A stretch of DNA of 5,086 bases from Chitinophaga pinensis (lineage in GTDB: Bacteria > Bacteroidota > Bacteroidia > Chitinophagales > Chitinophagaceae): assembly GCA_945872805.1 (NCBI GenBank), contig CAMCBE010000175.1, forward strand, positions 1 through 5,086. Reading direction: 5' to 3'. A model generated the notes under the pieces. It was given only the letters and a program-made list of their open reading frames with translations. It was not told where the DNA came from and did no database searches. Made by a program: the position numbers and the translations under genes. Positions 1 to 5,086 of this stretch are shown one piece after another (within the stretch, counting starts at the first letter, position 1; every line of letters starts with the position of its first letter).

Positions 1-775
1 CTAGTCCTGCTGAAGAAGGGAGTACATATCTATACTCCTCAAGTACATTACGAAGTGAATAAATATCTCTTGCCCCTGCTTCTTTCATTGATTTCGCAGA
101 ATTCATCCACCTCCATGAATAAGCTGAATCGAAAACTTCCATATACGAAGAGTTATCTAGAGGATCAAATTCTGCTAACCAAAATAGTTGTTTCTTTTGA
201 TCCAAATGGGTTCTTGCTTGATGCCAAAAATCAATAGGCGTTAACATGGCCATATCGCATCTAAATCCATCAATATCGAATTGATCTATCCAGTACGACA
301 TTGCATTAATCATTTCAAGACGCATTTGGGGATTAGCATAATCTAAATCGATTACATCATCCCAGCCATGTGAATCATAAAAATGACCTTGGTCATTTTG
401 CTTATAGAATGAAGGATAGGAATTAGTCCATTCATGATCGCAACCAGTATGATTGGCGACCCAATCAATGATTACCTTCATGCCGAGTTGATGTGCTCTT
501 TTGACAAGTTCATGAAATTCATCAATCAATCCAAATTCAGGATTAAACCTTACATAACTTGAACAAGCATAATAACTTCCAAGTTGACCTTTGCGGTTTT
601 TATAACTTATTGGTGTTATAGGCATAAACCACAAAACATCTACACCCATGTCTTGTAAGCGTGATAAATGGGATGAAAAAGAGGCCAATGTTCCTTCTTC
701 AGTATACTGTCGCAGGTTAACCTCATAAACATTTGTAGAGGTTAACCAAGACACTTGTCGAAAGTCATTTTTCAT
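1..775 (-). CDS. GH13 alpha-amylase-family glycoside hydrolase (C-terminus cut by window edge)
   Basis: The frame is open from an ATG at 775 to the left edge, giving 258 residues without a stop. The protein looks like the first part of a GH13 catalytic (beta/alpha)8 barrel, which hydrolyses or transfers alpha-glucosidic bonds. Visible landmarks are the early strand VYEVNLRQYT (16-25), MGVDVLWFMPI (43-53), region I DWVANH (104-109), region II GFRCD (170-174) with nucleophile Asp174, and region III with general acid Glu202 in WLAEFD. Region IV, with the third catalytic Asp, must lie beyond the edge. There is no signal peptide, so it is probably cytoplasmic and acts on maltodextrin or stored glycogen; the exact specificity cannot be read. 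An in-frame ATG at 814 would add 13 residues, but the protein homology begins just after Met775 and a candidate promoter covers 780-809, so 775 is preferred. The gene is divergent from ispH. Confidence 0.9.
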   Translation of the reverse strand, partial: MKNDFRQVSWLTSTNVYEVNLRQYTEEGTLASFSSHLSRLQDMGVDVLWFMPITPISYKNRKGQLGSYYACSSYVRFNPEFGLIDEFHELVKRAHQLGMKVIIDWVANHTGCDHEWTNSYPSFYKQNDQGHFYDSHGWDDVIDLDYANPQMRLEMINAMSYWIDQFDIDGFRCDMAMLTPIDFWHQARTHLDQKKQLFWLAEFDPLDNSSYMEVFDSAYSWRWMNSAKSMKEAGARDIYSLRNVLEEYRYVLPSSAGL

Positions 776-779
776 CTTT

Positions 780-809
780 GAAAGGTAAGAAATGGCCTCG
801 AAAAAACAA
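780..809 (-). promoter_or_regulatory. Candidate Bacteroidota-type promoter for the GH13 gene
   Basis: Read on the minus strand there is TTG (809-807), then 19 bp, then TACCTTTC (787-780). This resembles the Bacteroidota consensus TTTG, 19-21 bp, TAnnTTTG, with one mismatch in the -7 box and a shortened -33 box. Transcription would begin about five bases later, at or next to the ATG at 775, which would make the mRNA leaderless or nearly so. The match is imperfect and untested. Confidence 0.35.
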
Positions 810-862
810 GTCATAATGAGATAAGATGAACAAAACTGACAAGAAAGTGTTTACGGATATTG

Positions 863-870
863 TATCTTTG
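863..870 (+). promoter_or_regulatory. Candidate -7 box of the ispH promoter
   Basis: TATCTTTG matches TAnnTTTG exactly and lies 15 bp before the ispH start codon. The expected -33 TTTG is not present near 839-843; only CTGAC is seen there. If the box is used, the 5' leader would be about 11 nt, too short for a normal Shine-Dalgarno sequence, and none is seen. Confidence 0.4.
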
Positions 871-885
871 ACTTGATTAAAATTC

Positions 886-2112
886 ATGAAACAATTTTCA
901 ATTCCAACCGAATATCGAAGTCAGCTTATCAGCTCTATTAAAAAAAATAGAAGAGAGGCAGACAAGCAAAAAAAAGATTTTACCCCCTCTATCCTTGATT
1001 TTGGGGTGTTTGAGATTTACCTTGCTCGCCACTTTGGCTTTTGCTATGGGGTTGAGAATGCGATTGAAATTGCATTTAAAACGGTAGAAGAAAACCCTGA
1101 TAAGCGAATTTTTTTGTTAAGCGAGATGATTCATAATCCATTTGTAAATGATGACCTCACTCAACGAGGTGTTAAATTTTTAATGGATACACATGGCAAT
1201 CAATTAATTCCATTTGAATCATTAACGGCTGAAGATATTGTAATGATTCCTGCTTTTGGGACTACCATACCCATTGAGAATACATTAAAGTCAATAGGTA
1301 TACAAATCGAAAAGTATAACACCACTTGCCCATTTGTAGAGAAAGTGTGGAATAGAGCAGAACAAATTGCAGAAAAGGGGTATAGCGTAGTTGTACATGG
1401 TAAACCAAGCCATGAAGAAACTAAAGCTACATTTTCACATAGTCAATCAAATACACCTACCCTAGTATTGAATGATATGGCTGAAGCCATTATGTTAGGC
1501 GAGTTCATACTTGGACATAAAAACAAAACTGAGTTCAATACCTATTTCAATGGTAGAATGTCTGAAAGATTTGATTTAGATAGAGATTTAGCAAAATTTG
1601 GGGTTGTCAATCAAACTACAATGCTTGCTACAGATACCCAAGAAATCGCAGACTATTTAAAGTCAATCATGGTAAAGAAGTACAATCTAGGTGATGCAGA
1701 AATAGCAACACGATTTGCCGATACAAGGGATACACTTTGTTATGCAACAAATGATAATCAAACTGCTGTTAGGAATTTACTTCATCATAAAGCAGACTTA
1801 GCCATTGTAATTGGGGGTAGGAAAAGCAGTAATAGTTCTCATTTGGTTGAGCTTTGCGAACATGAACTACCTACTTATTTTATAGAATCTGAGTTAGATT
1901 TAATTTCTGAGGTCGCCATAAAGGGATACAACTGGAAAACTAAAGACGAATACATTCAACATAACTATTTGCCTACAAAAGATAAAACTAGAATACTTAT
2001 GACGAGTGGGGCATCTTGTCCGGATGCAATAGTTGAAGCGGTAATTGAAAAAATATCAACTTTTTTCAAGGGTTCTAAAAACATGAATGAAGTGAAATCT
2101 TCATGGTACTGA
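886..2112 (+). CDS. ispH: 4-hydroxy-3-methylbut-2-enyl diphosphate reductase, long plant/cyanobacterial-type
   Basis: IspH (LytB) reduces HMBPP to IPP and DMAPP, the last step of the MEP isoprenoid pathway, in the cytosol with a [4Fe-4S] cluster. The three cluster cysteines are visible: Cys53 in HFGFCYGVENA, Cys148 in NTTCPFV and Cys285 in DTLCYAT. The HEE motif (176-178) carries the likely catalytic Glu178. VNQTT (241-245), SSNSS (314-318) and SGAS (374-377) form the diphosphate pocket. At 408 residues it is about 90 longer than the E. coli enzyme. The extra length is an N-terminal extension of about 40 residues and an insert of about 36 between the second and third cysteines, including FDLDRDLAKFG, as in plant and cyanobacterial IspH. 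A TGA in frame at 874-876 makes 886 the first usable ATG. There is no Shine-Dalgarno sequence. It converges on cmk with no gap. Confidence 0.97.
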   Translation: MKQFSIPTEYRSQLISSIKKNRREADKQKKDFTPSILDFGVFEIYLARHFGFCYGVENAIEIAFKTVEENPDKRIFLLSEMIHNPFVNDDLTQRGVKFLMDTHGNQLIPFESLTAEDIVMIPAFGTTIPIENTLKSIGIQIEKYNTTCPFVEKVWNRAEQIAEKGYSVVVHGKPSHEETKATFSHSQSNTPTLVLNDMAEAIMLGEFILGHKNKTEFNTYFNGRMSERFDLDRDLAKFGVVNQTTMLATDTQEIADYLKSIMVKKYNLGDAEIATRFADTRDTLCYATNDNQTAVRNLLHHKADLAIVIGGRKSSNSSHLVELCEHELPTYFIESELDLISEVAIKGYNWKTKDEYIQHNYLPTKDKTRILMTSGASCPDAIVEAVIEKISTFFKGSKNMNEVKSSWY

Positions 2113-2127
2113 TTATACAGCCATTTT
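2103..2127 (+). terminator. Weak stem-loop at the ispH/cmk junction, possible terminator
   Basis: ATGG (2103-2106) pairs with CCAT (2121-2124) and CTG (2109-2111) with CAG (2118-2120), leaving a two-base bulge and a 6-nt loop, with TTT following. The ispH stop codon (2110-2112) and the cmk stop codon (2115-2113) both fall inside the structure. The stem is short and the T-run brief, so it may be coincidence; only the plus direction has trailing Ts. Confidence 0.25.
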
Positions 2128-2793
2128 AGCGGAAGCCCAATTTAATACGATATCCAATTGTTGACTTGGCGTCAAATTAGTATTATCCAATAACAGTGCA
2201 TCATCAGCTTGTCGGAGTGGAGATATTTCTCTATTTGAATCCATATGATCCCTTGCTTCTAAATTGTGCTGAACTTCATCCAAAGTGATTTCAGGACTTT
2301 TCAATATAAGTTCTTTGTATCGCCTTAAGACTCTTGTTTTTATATCTGCGGTTACAAAGATCTTCAACTCTGCATCGGGAAAAACAGTTGTTCCGATATC
2401 CCGGCCATCCATCACAATACCTTTACACTTACCTATTTTTTGTTGTTCAGCCACCGCAAATTCTCTAACAAAACTATTCGATGCAACTTCACTCACTCTA
2501 GCTGCGATATCAAAATTTCTAATTAGGTTTTCTACATTTTCCTTATTCAAACAGATTTCAGTATTCCCATTCTCCTTATTGAAAACAAACTCAAGGTTGA
2601 TTTGAGAAAGTGCTTGTTTTACATTATCCATACTCCCTAAGCCTATACTATTTCGACTAAAAAAAAGGGTAATAGCCCTATACATTGCACCTGAATCAAT
2701 AAACAGATAATTCAATTTACTGGCTAATTGTCGAGCCATCGTACTTTTTCCGCAAGAAGACCAACCATCAATCGCAACAATAATTTTTCTCAT
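2113..2793 (-). CDS. cmk: (d)CMP kinase (cytidylate kinase)
   Basis: Cmk phosphorylates CMP and dCMP from ATP, feeding CTP and dCTP pools in the cytosol. The 226-residue length is normal for the bacterial family. The P-loop is GWSSCGKST (10-18). The NMP-binding part includes DSGAMYR (33-39). The CMP-binding signature is DGRDIGT (129-135). The lid and nearby arginines appear in RRYKE (157-161) and in RDHMDSNREISPL (181-193). Trp11 and Cys14 in the P-loop differ from the proteobacterial GPSGSGKST form; I recall such variants from Bacteroidota. The ATG at 2793 sits directly before the first beta strand, so the start is secure. The gene is convergent with ispH, whereas in many bacteria cmk and ispH are neighbours in the same direction; it is divergent from the oxidoreductase gene. 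Its product pathway supplies the CTP used by IspD. Confidence 0.96.
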   Translation of the reverse strand: MRKIIVAIDGWSSCGKSTMARQLASKLNYLFIDSGAMYRAITLFFSRNSIGLGSMDNVKQALSQINLEFVFNKENGNTEICLNKENVENLIRNFDIAARVSEVASNSFVREFAVAEQQKIGKCKGIVMDGRDIGTTVFPDAELKIFVTADIKTRVLRRYKELILKSPEITLDEVQHNLEARDHMDSNREISPLRQADDALLLDNTNLTPSQQLDIVLNWASAKMAV

Positions 2794-2814
2794 TTAAGTG
2801 CTATATTACTAAAG

Positions 2815-2845
2815 CAAAAGTGATATTATTTCAGCGAACCTCAAA
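2815..2845 (-). promoter_or_regulatory. Candidate Bacteroidota-type promoter for cmk
   Basis: On the minus strand TTTG (2845-2842) is followed after exactly 19 bp by CACTTTTG (2822-2815). This fits the TTTG, 19-21 bp, TAnnTTTG consensus with one mismatch (C for the first T). Transcription would start near 2810, leaving a leader of about 16 nt before the cmk ATG. It is the best two-part promoter match in the window, but is unsupported by other data. Confidence 0.45.
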
Positions 2846-2864
2846 ATAGCGAGTGAATTGATTT

Positions 2865-2916
2865 TCAAAAACCATGAAATTAACTTGACGCAACCATTAA
2901 TTCAACTCAAAAACCA
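2865..2916. repeat. Direct repeat pair A, TCAAAAACCA, in the cmk/oxidoreductase intergenic region
   Basis: TCAAAAACCA occurs at 2865-2874 and again at 2907-2916, 42 bp apart start to start, close to four helical turns. It lies upstream of both divergent genes. It could be an operator site or chance similarity in AT-rich DNA. Confidence 0.4.
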
Positions 2917-2970
2917 GAATCTAATCGATAACTGGTAGCAAATATTTCTTTAAATTTGATTTAATTCAAC
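2897..2970. repeat. Direct repeat pair B, TTAATTCAAC, in the same intergenic region
   Basis: TTAATTCAAC occurs at 2897-2906 and 2961-2970, 64 bp apart start to start. The first copy directly abuts the second copy of repeat A (2907-2916). The second copy ends four bases before the oxidoreductase start codon and would overlap its predicted transcription start. Confidence 0.4.
2951..2958 (+). promoter_or_regulatory. Candidate -7 box of the oxidoreductase promoter
   Basis: TAAATTTG matches TAnnTTTG exactly and lies 16 bp upstream of the ATG at 2975. No TTTG is found at the expected -33 position near 2926-2931. The predicted leader is about 12 nt. AT-rich DNA makes such matches fairly easy to find, so confidence is limited. 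Confidence 0.35.
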
Positions 2971-2974
2971 CACT

Positions 2975-3970
2975 ATGCTAAAGATTGGTATCATCGGAGC
3001 AGGACATTTAGGCAAGTTCCATATCAGCAACTGGCAAGAAATTGAGGGGATTGAGATTGTAGGCTTTCACGACCAGAATGAAGAGACTGCAGCAGCTGTC
3101 TCAACACAATTTGGAATAACTCACTATAGTAACCTTGACGAATTGATTGAGCTAATCGATGCCGGTGACGTTGTAACTCCAACACAATATCATTTTTCGG
3201 TTTGTGAAAAATTAGTTAGAAACAGTAAACATGTTTTTGTTGAGAAACCCATGGCTAATGACATGGAAGAAGCCAAAAAGCTTTTACGGCTTGTAAATGA
3301 GGCAAAAGTAAAATTTCAAGTTGGACATGTAGAACGTTTTAATCCTGCCTTTATCGCATTAAATGGACATACATTAAACCCAATGTTTATTGAGGTTCAT
3401 CGACTCGCTCAATTTAATCCAAGGGGTACTGAAGTGAGTGTTATACTGGACTTGATGATACATGATATTGATATTGTTTTGCAAATTGTAAAAAGCGAGA
3501 TCAAACACATATCAGCCAGTGGTGTTTCTGTCATGACAGACACACCGGATATAGCTAACGTAAGGATTGAATTTCATAATGGCTGCGTTGCAAATCTAAC
3601 TTCGTCACGCATTTCCATGAAAAAAATGAGAAAGATGCGCTTGTTTCAAAAGGATGCCTATATTGGTATAGATTTTCTTGATAACAAAACAGAAATCATC
3701 AAATTAAAAACAGAAGCAAAATCTGATGCAGATTTATTTAGCTTCGATATTGATACACAACATGGTATCAAAACTATTGTTATAGAAAATCCTGAAGTGA
3801 TGCCCGCCAATGCGATCAAAGCAGAGTTAAGTGCATTTAGAGATTCCATCCTAAACAATACGACTCCAATTGTATCAGAGATTGATGGATATATGGCGCT
3901 TGATGTTGCCCACCAAATACTTGAGAAAATAGATAAGGCACATTTTGCACAAGGGAAACAATCCAACTAA
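2975..3970 (+). CDS. Gfo/Idh/MocA-family NAD(P)-dependent oxidoreductase, substrate unknown
   Basis: This 331-residue protein has the two-domain layout and usual length of the Gfo/Idh/MocA family, cytosolic dehydrogenases that mostly act on sugars, inositols or nucleotide sugars. The N-terminal Rossmann fold shows GIIGAGHLGKFH (5-16). The family motif EKP (90-92) supplies Lys91. The C-terminal domain carries LDLMIHDID (158-166), giving a likely Lys91/Asp159/His163 active-site set. GHVERFNPA (117-125) recalls the subgroup that includes UDP-GlcNAc 3-dehydrogenases (GnnA/WlbA-like). That would suggest envelope or lipid A sugar modification, but no partner aminotransferase is present here, so I do not assign it. 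The start at 2975 sits one residue before the first beta strand. It is divergent from cmk and convergent with ispD, so it is probably transcribed alone. Confidence 0.9.
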   Translation: MLKIGIIGAGHLGKFHISNWQEIEGIEIVGFHDQNEETAAAVSTQFGITHYSNLDELIELIDAGDVVTPTQYHFSVCEKLVRNSKHVFVEKPMANDMEEAKKLLRLVNEAKVKFQVGHVERFNPAFIALNGHTLNPMFIEVHRLAQFNPRGTEVSVILDLMIHDIDIVLQIVKSEIKHISASGVSVMTDTPDIANVRIEFHNGCVANLTSSRISMKKMRKMRLFQKDAYIGIDFLDNKTEIIKLKTEAKSDADLFSFDIDTQHGIKTIVIENPEVMPANAIKAELSAFRDSILNNTTPIVSEIDGYMALDVAHQILEKIDKAHFAQGKQSN

Positions 3971-3996
3971 GGTATTAGCTAAATCCTACGTGCAGT

Positions 3997-4026
3997 AACC
4001 CCCTATTAGTTAATGGGTTTAATTTT
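3997..4026 (+). terminator. Possible terminator of the oxidoreductase gene, overlapping the end of ispD
   Basis: AACCC (3997-4001) pairs with GGGTT (4015-4019), and inside it ATT (4005-4007) pairs with AAT (4012-4014) around a 4-nt loop, with a CCT bulge. A T-rich tract with five Ts (4023-4027) follows on the plus strand. The ispD stop codon lies within the inner stem and loop. It lies 27 bp after the oxidoreductase stop. The stem is moderate and bulged. Confidence 0.35.
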
Positions 4027-4683
4027 TAATTCTGCAAAAAGAAGATCGTCGGAAAACGTTATTTTAATATTAGACTCCTCCCCTTCTACTAGATGAACCT
4101 CGCCACCAGTGTACTCTAGAACTGATGCTTCATCAGTAAATGAAGATTGATACTGTTGCGTGAAGGCCTCTTTGATAATCTTGCCCCAAAATGTTTGAGG
4201 AGTTTGTACAATATATAACTCCTCTCTAGGGAGTATATGAGTTGACCCATCAGGAGCAAGCCTACGGATACTATCCTTTACTTTTATAACGGGAACTGTA
4301 GATCCTTTAGTAATGCAAGAATCATAGCACCGATAGATTAAATCAACTGAGAGCAAGCATCTTACAGCATCATGAATGAACACTACAGCATCATCAGGCA
4401 CCCTGCTTAATCCATTTTGTACAGAATGAAATCGAGTTAACCCTCCATCAACTAATTGAATCGCTGCTTGATTATACCCAAACTCATGTAATCGTTCAGT
4501 GGCAAAGTCATGATATGAATTTGGAAGTACCAGAATAATTTCAATATCAGTGAAGGCTTCCCTAAATTGATCAATAGAATATATGAATATGGGTTTACCC
4601 TGAATGGTTAAAAATTGCTTTGGAACATCAGTGCCCATTCGTTGGCCTGATCCACCTGCAACTATAACGACCACCTTTTTCAT
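4006..4683 (-). CDS. ispD: 2-C-methyl-D-erythritol 4-phosphate cytidylyltransferase
   Basis: IspD couples MEP with CTP to form CDP-ME and pyrophosphate in the MEP isoprenoid pathway, in the cytosol. At 225 residues it is the normal size for a stand-alone enzyme, not an IspDF fusion. The nucleotide-binding signature AGGSGQRMG (9-17) followed by PKQF (21-24) contains the catalytic Arg15 and Lys22. Further family motifs are DGGLTRFHSVQNGL (79-92), HDAVRCL (104-110), VKDSIRR (135-141), QTPQTF (160-165), FTDEASVLE (182-190) and NIKIT (205-209) with Lys207. The ATG at 4683 directly precedes the first beta strand. It begins 17 bp after the permease stop on the same strand, with no clear Shine-Dalgarno sequence, so the two are probably co-transcribed. 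CTP supplied through Cmk is its co-substrate. Confidence 0.97.
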   Translation of the reverse strand: MKKVVVIVAGGSGQRMGTDVPKQFLTIQGKPIFIYSIDQFREAFTDIEIILVLPNSYHDFATERLHEFGYNQAAIQLVDGGLTRFHSVQNGLSRVPDDAVVFIHDAVRCLLSVDLIYRCYDSCITKGSTVPVIKVKDSIRRLAPDGSTHILPREELYIVQTPQTFWGKIIKEAFTQQYQSSFTDEASVLEYTGGEVHLVEGEESNIKITFSDDLLFAELKIKPIN

Positions 4684-4700
4684 GTGTAGCTATTAATATA

Positions 4701-5086
4701 TTAGTTCTTCCTTCTAACAGCAATAAAGTATATCGGAACACCAATTAGGGTTATGATTAAACCTGGCCAAGTAAATTCTGGCTTAAACTTAACCAGTAAA
4801 ATGCAAAAAGTAATTCCCATTAAAATATAAATAGCCGGTAGAATTGGATATCCAAATGCTTTGTATGGACGTTCGATATCGGGGCGTTTTTTTCGAAGGA
4901 TAAAAATTCCGATAATGGTTAGTACATAAAAAATAACTACCATAAATGAAACCATATCTAACAAATCGCCATATCGGCCACTTAGGCAAAGAAGTGATGC
5001 TACAACTGCCTGACTCCATAATGCCCATTGTGGCACTGAGTTCTTATTTAAGATTGAGGCTTTCTTGAAAAACAATCCATCCTGAG
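4701..5086 (-). CDS. APC-superfamily amino acid permease (C-terminal fragment, N-terminus beyond window)
   Basis: The reading frame stays open to the right edge, so the start lies outside; 127 residues are visible before the TAA at 4703-4701. Apparent starts such as TTG at 5075 are internal codons. The fragment begins QDGLFF, like the ARDGLFF loop of APC permeases, which precedes the last four helices. Hydrophobic segments lie at about visible residues 18-36, 43-63, 82-99 and 107-123. RKKRPDIERPYKAFGYPILP (64-83) is the charged cytoplasmic loop typical of the family, and the protein ends in a basic RRKN tail. It is an inner-membrane amino acid transporter; the substrate cannot be told from this end. 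The gene lies just upstream of ispD on the same strand, without an evident functional tie. Confidence 0.88.
   Translation of the reverse strand, partial: QDGLFFKKASILNKNSVPQWALWSQAVVASLLCLSGRYGDLLDMVSFMVVIFYVLTIIGIFILRKKRPDIERPYKAFGYPILPAIYILMGITFCILLVKFKPEFTWPGLIITLIGVPIYFIAVRRKN

Noticed and set aside
55..237. Plus-strand 60-codon ORF
   Set aside because: It lies entirely antisense to the well-supported GH13 coding sequence and shows no family signature.
2285..2605. Plus-strand 106-codon ORF
   Set aside because: It is antisense to cmk, whose motifs are intact across this interval; a shadow frame.
2750..2767. Unusual Cmk P-loop with Trp and Cys instead of Pro and Ser
   Set aside because: The GxxxxGKST framework is intact and I recall this variant as common in Bacteroidota Cmk, so it is a lineage trait rather than a defect.
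2885..2890. TTGACG resembling a sigma70 -35 box
   Set aside because: No TATAAT-like box lies 16-18 bp downstream, and the likely phylum uses a different promoter consensus.
3658..3966. Minus-strand 102-codon ORF
   Set aside because: It is antisense to the oxidoreductase C-terminal domain, with a composition typical of a shadow frame.
3971..3986. Imperfect 16-bp palindrome with TTAGCTAA core after the oxidoreductase stop
   Set aside because: There is no room for a loop and no T-run, so it is not a convincing terminator; it is too short and AT-rich to call an operator.
4789..5028. Minus-strand 79-codon ORF in another frame
   Set aside because: It overlaps the permease frame on the same strand; the permease frame has the helices and family loop motif.
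1..5086. A novel multi-gene defence, mobile or biosynthetic system
   Set aside because: Every substantial ORF belongs to a known housekeeping or metabolic family, and there are no arrays, integrase, transposase, toxin-antitoxin pair or unexplained long gaps.

Overview
The window is an AT-rich bacterial chromosome segment, most likely from the phylum Bacteroidota (Cytophagales- or Flavobacteria-like). The basis is the protein style (a plant/cyanobacterial-type long IspH, a Cmk P-loop with Trp and Cys, a Bacteroidota-style APC permease tail), the lack of Shine-Dalgarno sequences, and TAnnTTTG-like -7 boxes just upstream of several starts. The phylum is an inference from patterns; no rRNA or other marker is present.

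Layout from left to right: (1) 1-775, minus, a GH13 alpha-amylase-family glycoside hydrolase, cut off at the left edge so its C-terminus is missing. (2) 776-885, a 110-bp divergent promoter region. (3) 886-2112, plus, ispH, the last enzyme of the MEP isoprenoid pathway, in its long form. (4) 2113-2793, minus, cmk, cytidylate kinase; its stop codon directly abuts that of ispH. (5) 2794-2974, a 181-bp divergent regulatory region with two pairs of 10-bp direct repeats. (6) 2975-3970, plus, a Gfo/Idh/MocA-family NAD(P)-dependent oxidoreductase of unknown substrate. (7) 3971-4005, a 35-bp convergent gap, with a possible terminator that runs into the end of ispD. (8) 4006-4683, minus, ispD, the CTP-dependent cytidylyltransferase of the MEP pathway. 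(9) 4701 to the right edge, minus, the C-terminal end of an APC-superfamily amino acid permease, lying 17 bp upstream of ispD and probably co-transcribed with it.

The genes are housekeeping metabolism. IspD and IspH are an early and the final step of the same isoprenoid pathway. Cmk supplies the CDP that becomes CTP, which IspD consumes. The amylase-family enzyme, the oxidoreductase and the permease have no evident link to that theme. Strand alternates almost gene by gene, so apart from permease-ispD each gene probably has its own promoter. There are no RNA genes, mobile elements, CRISPR arrays or phage signs, and no gene-free stretch over 300 bases. I see no undescribed multi-gene system here; the points worth a second look are in the intergenic architecture and in IspH.
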